Assembly (NCBI GenBank): GCA_003648575.1
Contig: QMPN01000121.1
Coordinates: forward strand, 1-8,875
Source: Bacteroidota bacterium
GTDB lineage: Bacteria; Bacteroidota; Bacteroidia; Bacteroidales; B18-G4
Length of the DNA stretch: 8,875 bases
Direction: 5' to 3'
The notes beneath the pieces were generated by a model. The model saw nothing but the letters and a program-made list of their open reading frames with translations. It did no database searches and was not told the DNA's origin. The position numbers and the translations under genes are program-made. Shown one piece after another: positions 1-5,786 of the stretch. Position 1 is the first letter of the stretch. Each line of letters begins with the position of its first letter.

Positions 1-458
1 TCTGTGGCATCGAGGGAGAACATCAGATCAAAGACACTCTCATTGGTTTCTTCAGGATTACAATTTGGTTTATCCACCTTATTGACCACTACGATTGGCT
101 TCAGGCCCATCTCCAGTGCCTTTTGCAATACAAAGCGCGTTTGCGGCATCGGCCCTTCAAAAGCATCAACGAGTAACAGTACTCCGTCGGCCATGTTTAA
201 TACACGTTCAACTTCACCTCCGAAGTCAGAGTGCCCGGGAGTATCGATAATATTGATCTTTGTTTCTTTATATCTTACGGAGACATTCTTCGCCAGAATG
301 GTGATCCCCCTCTCCTTTTCCAGGTCATTGGAATCTAGGATCAGGTCTTCCACTTCCTGATTATCCCTGAATAATTTCACCTGGTGCAGTATCCTGTCAA
401 CCAGGGTTGTTTTTCCATGGTCCACATGGGCAATGATGGCTATGTTCCTTATTTCCAT
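1..458 (-). CDS. typA: GTP-binding ribosome-associated protein TypA/BipA, N-terminal part (runs off the window)
   Basis: Translational GTPase of the EF-G/LepA superfamily that binds the 70S ribosome and acts in ribosome assembly and stress or cold adaptation. Only the first 152 residues of a protein that is normally about 600 residues long are present; the gene continues beyond base 1. The G domain is intact: G1 AHVDHGKTT (residues 10-18), G2 with ERGITI (49-54), G3 DTPGH (72-76) and G4 NKVDK (126-130). The stretch [17 protein letters not shown] (42-58) is typical of TypA rather than LepA or EF-G. The ATG at 458-456 gives the family-typical start [16 protein letters not shown]. There is no Shine-Dalgarno sequence. 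The start lies 10 nt downstream of the U-tract of the rpmH terminator, so at least part of its expression probably depends on read-through from rpmH. Confidence 0.96.
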   Translation of the reverse strand, partial: MEIRNIAIIAHVDHGKTTLVDRILHQVKLFRDNQEVEDLILDSNDLEKERGITILAKNVSVRYKETKINIIDTPGHSDFGGEVERVLNMADGVLLLVDAFEGPMPQTRFVLQKALEMGLKPIVVVNKVDKPNCNPEETNESVFDLMFSLDAT

Positions 459-467
459 AATTTTAAT

Positions 468-497
468 AAAAAAAGCCCCACTTTGCAGCAGGGCTTT
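468..497 (-). terminator. Rho-independent terminator after rpmH
   Basis: On the minus strand AAAGCCC (497-491) pairs with GGGCTTT (478-472), leaving a 12-nt loop, and the stem runs into a T-rich tract down to 468. It begins 6 nt after the rpmH stop codon and ends 10 nt before the typA start codon. It therefore sits inside the rpmH-typA junction and may act as a partial terminator or attenuator that sets the ratio of L34 to TypA. Confidence 0.75.
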
Positions 498-503
498 GGA
501 GTT

Positions 504-653
504 TTATCTCATCTCATCCGAAACAGATAATCGCTTCCTGCCTTTCGCTCTACGGGCCTTGATAACCTTCTGTCCGTTGACAGTCGACATCCTCTTCCTG
601 AATCCGTGTTTGTTTTTCCTTTTCCTGTTCGATGGCTGAAATGTTCTTTTCAT
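504..653 (-). CDS. rpmH: 50S ribosomal protein L34
   Basis: Small basic protein of the large ribosomal subunit, 49 residues. The sequence opens with the L34 signature [22 protein letters not shown] and continues with the conserved [17 protein letters not shown]. Its length is normal for Bacteroidota. The gene has its own promoter immediately upstream, a short leader of about 18 nt, and a terminator hairpin immediately downstream. It lies between pepD and typA rather than next to rnpA and dnaA, where it is found in Proteobacteria and Firmicutes. The identification rests on near-complete match to the family pattern and is not in doubt. Confidence 0.97.
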   Translation of the reverse strand: MKRTFQPSNRKRKNKHGFRKRMSTVNGQKVIKARRAKGRKRLSVSDEMR

Positions 654-675
654 TTTATGCTGAATTTTGGGAGTG

Positions 676-706
676 CAAAAATAGACCTTTTTTTAATTAT
701 AACAAA
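676..706 (-). promoter_or_regulatory. Bacteroidota-type promoter of rpmH
   Basis: On the minus strand TTTG (706-703) and TATTTTTG (683-676) match the -33 and -7 consensus (TTTG, TAnnTTTG) of Bacteroidota, with a 19-nt spacer. Transcription should start near 671, about 18 nt before the rpmH ATG. The -33 box directly abuts the stop codon of pepD (709-707), so rpmH has an independent promoter right at the pepD end. No terminator for pepD was seen here. Confidence 0.8.
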
Positions 707-2167
707 TTATTTAGCAGGAATATTTTTTAAGGTTTCAACCAGATAATCCCAGAACATCGCAACAGTAGGGATGTTCACCATCTCGGCAGGTGAATGCGGA
801 TTTCTGATCGTAGGCCCGAAAGAGATCATATCCCAGTCGGGATAAGCAGACCCGAGGATACCACATTCCAGTCCTGCATGGATCACCTTCACTGCAGGCA
901 CTTTCCCATACTTATTATTGTACACTTCTTTCATTTCCTTCAGTATGGCGGAATCTACATTGGGTTTCCAGCCCGGGTAGTCACCTGAATTCTCTGCTCT
1001 GGCTCCTGCCTCAGTGAAAACATCGAAAATGACTTTCGCGATCTTGTCTTTATCGGCATCAACGGCACTCCTTTGCAGGCTGGCCATTTCAATCACGCCA
1101 TCATTCGATTTTACCACGGCAAGATTGGTTGATGTTTCTACGACATCAGGCATATTCTTGTCAAAGGAGATCACACCGTTCGGACATTTATCCACTGCCC
1201 GGTATAAACCTTTGGTGCTTGCCTCATCAATCACACTGCCCGGCATAGTTGTGCTTTCCACTTCAATCTGCAATCCCGGATCAGCTTCCTTAAAAGTTGC
1301 CTGGTTTTCCTTTTCATAGTCTGCGGCAAATGCAAGGAAAGCATCCTTGTTTGCTTCAGGTACCACTATAACAGAAAATGACTCACGCGGGATGGCATTC
1401 CTGAGACTTCCGCCATCAACGCCTGCAAGCCTTAAACCAAACTTATCGGCAGCTTCCATAAGGAGTCCGTTCATGATCTGGTTGGCATTGCCACGGCCCA
1501 GGTGGATATCGAGTCCTGAGTGCCCGCCCTTGAGCCCTGACACACTGATTTTAAAGGCAGCTGCATTGGCAAAAACAGCTTCTTCGGTATAATTGAAAAC
1601 ACCAACTGTGTCGACACCACCGGCACAACCAATATAGAGATCGCCTTCGTCCTCTGAATCCAGGTTCATCAGGATATCGCCATCCAGCAGCCCCGCTATA
1701 AGGCCATTGGCACCGGTCATACCGGTTTCTTCGTCAGAAGTGAACAGGCCTTCAACAGGCCCGTGCACCATTGCTTTATCCTGCAACACGGCCATAGCAG
1801 CCGCGGCACCAATACCATTGTCGGAGCCCAGAGTTGTGCCCCTTGCTTTCACCCAGTCACCATCAATAAATGTATCGATGGGATCTGTTTCGAAATTATG
1901 GTCAGTGCCACTGTTCTTTTGCGGGACCATGTCAAGGTGGGCCTGGAGGATAACTCCTTTTTTTCCTTCCATACCGGGAGTAGCAGGTTTTTTGATGATG
2001 ATGTTCCCTACTTCGTCCTTGAAGGTTTCCAGTCCGAGGTTTTCCCCGAACTCCATCATAAAGGCCTGTATGGCATCTTCGTGCTTTGAAGGCCTGGGAA
2101 CCTGGGTAAGCTTGTAAAAGTTCTCCCACAGTGCTTGTGGTTTCAGATTTCTTATTTCTTCACTCAT
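707..2167 (-). CDS. pepD: Aminoacyl-histidine dipeptidase (PepD, M20 family)
   Basis: Cytosolic zinc dipeptidase that hydrolyses Xaa-His and many other dipeptides (carnosinase-like). Its 486 residues equal the usual length. All expected residues are visible: H77 and catalytic D79 in AHLDM, bridging D116 in LGSDNGIG, general base E146 and metal ligand E147 in SDEETGM, D170 in NLDSEDEG, and H458 in NPHSP. From memory, the Vibrio PepD ligands lie at the same relative spacing. The GGHSG motif (214-218) opens the lid/dimerisation domain, roughly residues 205-395, inserted into the catalytic domain. There is no signal peptide. The ATG is 22 nt downstream of the MFS transporter stop on the same strand, so the two are probably one operon, and the peptidase would act on dipeptides that the transporter brings in. 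Confidence 0.95.
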   Translation of the reverse strand: MSEEIRNLKPQALWENFYKLTQVPRPSKHEDAIQAFMMEFGENLGLETFKDEVGNIIIKKPATPGMEGKKGVILQAHLDMVPQKNSGTDHNFETDPIDTFIDGDWVKARGTTLGSDNGIGAAAAMAVLQDKAMVHGPVEGLFTSDEETGMTGANGLIAGLLDGDILMNLDSEDEGDLYIGCAGGVDTVGVFNYTEEAVFANAAAFKISVSGLKGGHSGLDIHLGRGNANQIMNGLLMEAADKFGLRLAGVDGGSLRNAIPRESFSVIVVPEANKDAFLAFAADYEKENQATFKEADPGLQIEVESTTMPGSVIDEASTKGLYRAVDKCPNGVISFDKNMPDVVETSTNLAVVKSNDGVIEMASLQRSAVDADKDKIAKVIFDVFTEAGARAENSGDYPGWKPNVDSAILKEMKEVYNNKYGKVPAVKVIHAGLECGILGSAYPDWDMISFGPTIRNPHSPAEMVNIPTVAMFWDYLVETLKNIPAK

Positions 2168-2189
2168 TGTATTCTAATTTATAAAGTTT

Positions 2190-3881
2190 TTAATTCTCTT
2201 TCACGATGTTCGGCATTTCCAGGCCATATCCTTTCTTTCTATCTTCAATTCTAAGTAAGAAAGCAAACAGCAATGATAATATCGAGAGAGAGAGGAATAT
2301 CATCATATCATAATAATAATCATACCTGAGATTAAGTTTCTCCTTTTCGATAGCCTGATAAGCATTTCGTTCACCGGCATGTATTACATTTTGCAAAACC
2401 AAATCCTTCTCTCCTGAGAAGTCGATATTATTAATACCTTCAGAAATGCTCGAATAAATTGCAACGGCTAAATAATTAGTATCGACATCCTCATATGGTA
2501 TTGGCTGGTAAGTTGCATATTGAACGATAGAATCGACAGCCGTTTCGGTAGCTTTATCAATCGCTTTAGTAATCTCTTTCTCTGTAAAGGAATTACCTTC
2601 CAGTGTCTGTTTGAAAGCCTTTTCAATAGCTCCCTTGACTAATATTTTATTTGGTGAAACATCCGGATTAGTTGTATTCAAAACAATACCAAGAAGCAGG
2701 GGTATAAACAACAGACCTATATTCTGTATCCAAAAAATAACGGCATAAGCAGTTCCCAGCTGCTTTTCAGGAATAATTTTTGGCACGGAGGGCCACATTG
2801 CCGATGGGACAAGCGAAAACCCAACTCCAAGGACAAGAACCATAACCGCTGCAACCCACCATGTTGTAATTGATGGGATAAATAATACGCCATGCACAAA
2901 GATCAATATCATTGATCCAATGATCATAATCGTAGCCCCCTTACCAAATTTATCATAAATACCACCAAACACAGGTGTCAGAATAATGGTGCCAAATGGT
3001 AATAAACTTGGGATCAGTCCGGCAAGATAAGGGCTGACATTGTATTTATTTATCATCAGGTCAGTGGCATAAAACAAAAAGGGAAACACTGCCGAATAAA
3101 ACAATACACAAAGAATAGCAATATACCAGAATCCACGATTACTGATAATCAATATAATATCTTTAATTTTAAATTCATCGTCTTTATTAATGACACCAAC
3201 TGACTTTTCCGATTTATCCAGTTTAACATCAAGAATTGAGAAAAGAATGAAGGAGAGAACACCAAGCATCATAACTCCTAATGCAAACAGAATTGGTGCA
3301 GTTACCGTAAAGTTCTTTGCCAGAGGCAATGAAATAGCTAATGCCAGCAAGGTTCCCAGTCGGGCTATAGACATCTGCATGCCCATTGCAAGTGCCATCT
3401 CCTTACCCTTAAACCAGCGCACTACAGCCTTTGAAATCGTGATTCCTATTGCTTCTGTGCCGACACCAAAAATTGCAAAACCAAGAGATGAAAGCAAAAC
3501 CTGTAACTTCATCTCACCCAGCAAAGGGATGTTAACAACAGATCCTTCAGGAAATTGATGTGAGACCGCCCAGTAATTTAAAGCAGTACCAACAAACATA
3601 ACCAGTGTAGCCCCGAGTCCGGTCTTCCTTATCCCTAATTTATCGAGAATGAATCCACTAAAGATGAGCATGAACAGAAAAACATTAAACCATGCATATG
3701 CAGATGTATAGGTTCCGAAATCCTCGCTGTTCCAGCCAAGGATGCTTTCCAGCATTGGTTTAATAGAAGAAAGAGCATAGTTGAAATAGTAGGCACCAAA
3801 TATTGCTAAAGATGCCAAAACTACTGCAGTCCAACGAGTTGTTTTAGAATCCCTTAGAGATTTTACCATTTTTTCTGTCAT
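2190..3881 (-). CDS. MFS transporter of the MFSD1-like group, probable dipeptide transporter
   Basis: Inner-membrane major facilitator protein of 563 residues with about 12 membrane segments (roughly 17-38, 59-80, 88-105, 128-150, 164-186, 193-217, 249-272, 283-305, 317-335, 341-362, 377-401, 525-545). Motif A is seen as DKLGIRKTG (80-88), with a second-half copy YDKFGKG (309-315). Residues resembling vertebrate MFSD1 are the FGAYYFNY...Y(T)SAYAWFN region (28-66) and WPSVPKIIPEKQLGTAYA (363-380) followed by IQNIGL (385-390). Mammalian MFSD1 is a lysosomal dipeptide transporter, and the dipeptidase gene 22 nt downstream supports a similar substrate here. The direction and specificity are inference. 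Unusual is a roughly 120-residue hydrophilic, helix-rich insert (402-524) before the last segment, predicted periplasmic. The gene is visibly more AT-rich than pepD. Other MFS substrates remain possible. Confidence 0.85.
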   Translation of the reverse strand: MTEKMVKSLRDSKTTRWTAVVLASLAIFGAYYFNYALSSIKPMLESILGWNSEDFGTYTSAYAWFNVFLFMLIFSGFILDKLGIRKTGLGATLVMFVGTALNYWAVSHQFPEGSVVNIPLLGEMKLQVLLSSLGFAIFGVGTEAIGITISKAVVRWFKGKEMALAMGMQMSIARLGTLLALAISLPLAKNFTVTAPILFALGVMMLGVLSFILFSILDVKLDKSEKSVGVINKDDEFKIKDIILIISNRGFWYIAILCVLFYSAVFPFLFYATDLMINKYNVSPYLAGLIPSLLPFGTIILTPVFGGIYDKFGKGATIMIIGSMILIFVHGVLFIPSITTWWVAAVMVLVLGVGFSLVPSAMWPSVPKIIPEKQLGTAYAVIFWIQNIGLLFIPLLLGIVLNTTNPDVSPNKILVKGAIEKAFKQTLEGNSFTEKEITKAIDKATETAVDSIVQYATYQPIPYEDVDTNYLAVAIYSSISEGINNIDFSGEKDLVLQNVIHAGERNAYQAIEKEKLNLRYDYYYDMMIFLSLSILSLLFAFLLRIEDRKKGYGLEMPNIVKEN

Positions 3882-3921
3882 AATAATATTGTTTGAATTG
3901 ATACTTGAATTTTAGAGAAGG

Positions 3922-3950
3922 CGAATATAGATAAAATATTGCAGGACAAT
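3922..3950 (-). promoter_or_regulatory. Possible promoter of the MFS-pepD operon
   Basis: On the minus strand TATATTCG (3929-3922) matches seven of eight positions of TAnnTTTG. ATTG (3950-3947) lies 17 nt upstream as a weak -33 box, and the spacer is shorter than usual. It would give a leader of roughly 36 nt before the transporter ATG. An imperfect dyad, CAGG-ACA...TGT-a-CCTG (3942-3959), overlaps the -33 side. It could instead be a weak rsmG terminator. Support is limited. Confidence 0.35.
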
Positions 3951-3977
3951 CTGTACCTGAACATTTTATTTTTCAAC

Positions 3978-4604
3978 TTAACGTGAAAGCGGTATATATA
4001 CCAGCTTTTTAGTGTGGAAAAATTCCATGGGGAAATTTATATCCAGGTCGTAAATGGCATATCGCACATTGATGCTGTTCAATTCTTCTTCCATATCACC
4101 ACCCTTCAGGTACAATATCCCGTTGTTTAAGGTATTGAAATTCTTTTTCCTTACTTTCCCCCTAACCCACTTAAGAAAAACCGGGAATTTTGTGACAGCC
4201 CTGCTTACGATAAAGTCGTAGCGCCCATCCACATGCTCAGCCCTTATCTGCATTGCCTGTACATTGGAAATACCAAGGGAATTCACTATTTCGTTCACAA
4301 CTTTGATCTTCTTCCCGATAGAATCAACCAGCAGAAAGGAGGAGTCGGGGAACATGATGGCAAGCGGTATACCGGGGAAGCCTCCACCGGTGCCAACGTC
4401 CAGAATTTTCGTCCCCGGATTAAAATTAATGATCTTTGCAATAGCCAGGGAATGAAGGATATGCCGTTCCTCCAGCTTGTCGATATCCTTGCGGGAGATC
4501 AGGTTAATGCGCTCGTTCCAGTATTCATAAAGTTCTTGCAGCTTTGCAAACTGCTCATCCTGTTCCTTAGTTAAGTCCGGGAAGTATTGTCTTATCAGGT
4601 CCAC
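3978..4604 (-). CDS. rsmG: 16S rRNA (guanine-527-N7)-methyltransferase RsmG
   Basis: SAM-dependent methyltransferase that makes m7G527 in 16S rRNA; it acts in the cytosol on the small ribosomal subunit. With a GTG start at 4604-4602 the protein is 208 residues, the family's normal size, and begins (M)DLIRQYFPDLTKEQ, the usual opening. Conserved features are YWNERINLISRKD (28-40), HILHSL (48-53), the SAM-binding loop ILDVGTGGGFPGIP (67-80), and VSRAV (133-137). The reading frame stays open upstream to an ATG at 4703, but those 33 extra residues are not family-like, are partly encoded by a 30-bp palindrome and run into the promoter region of the divergent gene, so I reject that start. The transporter gene follows 96 nt downstream. 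No clear promoter was found. Confidence 0.95.
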   Translation of the reverse strand: MDLIRQYFPDLTKEQDEQFAKLQELYEYWNERINLISRKDIDKLEERHILHSLAIAKIINFNPGTKILDVGTGGGFPGIPLAIMFPDSSFLLVDSIGKKIKVVNEIVNSLGISNVQAMQIRAEHVDGRYDFIVSRAVTKFPVFLKWVRGKVRKKNFNTLNNGILYLKGGDMEEELNSINVRYAIYDLDINFPMEFFHTKKLVYIPLSR

Positions 4605-4619
4605 GTTTGCAAAGTTACC

Positions 4620-4649
4620 GCTTTCCCCGGACTTAAGTCCGGGGAAAGC
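4620..4649. repeat. Perfect 30-bp palindrome in the rsmG leader
   Basis: Fifteen-base arms meet with no spacer. The core is CCGGACTTAAGTCCGG, flanked by CTTTCC/GGAAAG. It can fold in RNA as about 13 bp with a UUAA loop. It ends 15 nt before the proposed GTG start of rsmG and lies about 80 nt upstream of the glucosaminidase start on the other strand. No T-tract follows directly on either strand, so it is not a normal terminator. It resembles REP-like intergenic palindromes. It shares the 11-mer TTAAGTCCGGG (4633-4643) with rsmG codons at 4571-4581. Confidence 0.9.
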
Positions 4650-4717
4650 CTGGGGAAATAAACAATAACTTGTGAATAAATACGCTTCAATTAATAAATA
4701 CATTAAAAATCAAATGA

Positions 4718-4725
4718 TATTTTTG
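4718..4725 (+). promoter_or_regulatory. Probable -7 element for the glucosaminidase gene
   Basis: TATTTTTG is an exact TAnnTTTG match, but no TTTG-like -33 box is present 19-21 nt upstream. The expected transcription start (about 4729-4731) would fall on or next to the ATG at 4732, giving a leaderless or nearly leaderless mRNA if this box is used. Confidence 0.5.
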
Positions 4726-4731
4726 CAGTCA

Positions 4732-5697
4732 ATGGTAATCAGATCAACTATAATTGGCTTAGTATTGTTTCTGGGAGGCTTTGGGTTGTCAGCTCAGCAT
4801 AAGATCTCTGTTGAGGATTATATACTCACCTATAAAGATGTCGCCATGGACAAGATGGAGGCATACGGCATACCGGCTTCTATCACCCTGGCACAGGGAA
4901 TACTGGAATCGGGCAGCGGAAACAGCGAGCTTTCACGCAAGGCCAACAACCACTTTGGCATCAAGTGCCACAAGGGTTGGAACGGCAAGACATTCCATAT
5001 GGATGACGATGCAAAGAACGAGTGTTTCAGGAAATATAAATCACCCGATGACTCATATCGTGACCATTCATTATTCCTGACTACCAGGGACCGGTATGCG
5101 GATCTGTTCAAACTTGACATAATGGATTACAAGGGCTGGGCCCGTGGATTGAAAAAAGCCGGCTATGCTACAAATCCCAAATATCCGCAACTGCTGATCA
5201 AGATCATCGAAGAGAACAATTTACACGAATTCGATAAGGGGATCACACCCACATACCTCACTGAAAAGCCTTATGAGCCGGCAGTTTCCGAAGCTGTTGT
5301 GACTGAAGCTGTAATATACCCTGTACCTGCATCCTATGAACTTGTGGAGATATGGGAAACCGGACGGAAGGTATATATAAACAATGGTGTAAAATTTATT
5401 TTTGTTACTGCCGGTGATAACTTCTCCGATATCGCCGCCGATTTTGAGATCTATTCCTGGCAACTGCCAAAATATAATGAGGTGGATAAAAAAGCGCAGC
5501 TGAAGGAAGGACAAATGCTATACATCGAAAAGAAAAACAAAAAGAACAAGGAGGCCGGCACGCACACGGTGAAAGCAGGCGAAAGCATGCACTACATCTC
5601 GCAACTTTATGGCATTCAGCTGAGGCAGTTGTATAAGAAAAATAAAATGGAGGAAGGTTCGAAAGCCCAGGCTGGGAAGGTTTTGAAGTTGGATTAA
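4732..5697 (+). CDS. Secreted GH73-type glucosaminidase with two C-terminal LysM domains
   Basis: Predicted peptidoglycan hydrolase (endo-beta-N-acetylglucosaminidase, FlgJ/LytG-like) acting in the periplasm or at the wall. From the ATG at 4732 it has 321 residues. A signal peptide spans 1-21 or so (hydrophobic core IIGLVLFLGGFGL, then SAQ). The GH73 domain covers about 45-168: IPASITLAQGILESGSG holds the likely catalytic Glu59, followed by NHFGIKC (73-79) and the SYRDHSLFL segment (108-116). Two LysM wall-binding domains follow at about 224-265 (FVTAGDNFSDIA...) and 278-320 (HTVKAGESMHYIS...), joined by a Lys/Asn-rich linker. Upstream in-frame starts at 4672 and 4714 would only add a polar tail before the signal peptide. 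The stop codon is the first unit of a TAAAGT repeat. It is divergent from rsmG and convergent with the phosphorylase gene. Confidence 0.92.
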   Translation: MVIRSTIIGLVLFLGGFGLSAQHKISVEDYILTYKDVAMDKMEAYGIPASITLAQGILESGSGNSELSRKANNHFGIKCHKGWNGKTFHMDDDAKNECFRKYKSPDDSYRDHSLFLTTRDRYADLFKLDIMDYKGWARGLKKAGYATNPKYPQLLIKIIEENNLHEFDKGITPTYLTEKPYEPAVSEAVVTEAVIYPVPASYELVEIWETGRKVYINNGVKFIFVTAGDNFSDIAADFEIYSWQLPKYNEVDKKAQLKEGQMLYIEKKNKKNKEAGTHTVKAGESMHYISQLYGIQLRQLYKKNKMEEGSKAQAGKVLKLD

Positions 5698-5737
5698 AGT
5701 ACTTAAAGTGACTAAAGTGAGCTAAAGTGACTAAAGT
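5695..5737. repeat. TAAAGT tandem repeat after the glucosaminidase gene
   Basis: Five copies of TAAAGT start at 5695, 5704, 5713, 5723 and 5732, giving a period of 9-10 bp. The first copy contains the stop codon of the glucosaminidase gene. It directly precedes the heptad array, and together they fill the gap between two convergent genes. No terminator hairpin was found on either strand here. Confidence 0.85.
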
Positions 5738-5744
5738 TCATGCC

Positions 5745-5786
5745 TACTGCGTACTGCCTACTGTCAACTGTCAACCGTCAACTGTC
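5745..5786. repeat. Heptanucleotide array overlapping the 3' end of the phosphorylase gene
   Basis: Six 7-nt units in register: TACTGCG, TACTGCC, TACTGTC, AACTGTC, AACCGTC, AACTGTC. The last units overlap the final codons of the phosphorylase gene, encoding its C-terminal residues QLTVDS and the stop codon at 5766-5764. The same units recur at 6595-6627 in the same orientation. Confidence 0.9.

Noticed and set aside
4..360. Plus-strand open frame opposite typA
   Set aside because: It is antisense to a clear GTPase domain and its protein has no recognisable features.
1707..2117. Overlapping plus-strand open frames opposite pepD
   Set aside because: They are mirror frames of a well conserved dipeptidase, with no start signals or family resemblance.
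3942..3959. Terminator after rsmG
   Set aside because: The stem is short with a bulge (4 plus 3 pairs), and no proper T-tract follows on the minus strand.
4620..4649. Bidirectional terminator formed by the palindrome
   Set aside because: It lies between divergent genes, upstream of both, and no T-tract follows either arm.
4605..4703. N-terminal extension of RsmG to the ATG at 4703
   Set aside because: The extra 33 residues are not family-like and are partly encoded by the palindrome. The GTG at 4604 gives the normal length and the usual opening sequence.
4830..5120. Minus-strand open frame opposite the GH73 domain
   Set aside because: It is antisense to conserved catalytic-domain coding sequence and looks like a chance frame.
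5695..5786. CRISPR array
   Set aside because: Units are 7-10 bp in tandem with no spacers, and no cas gene is near.
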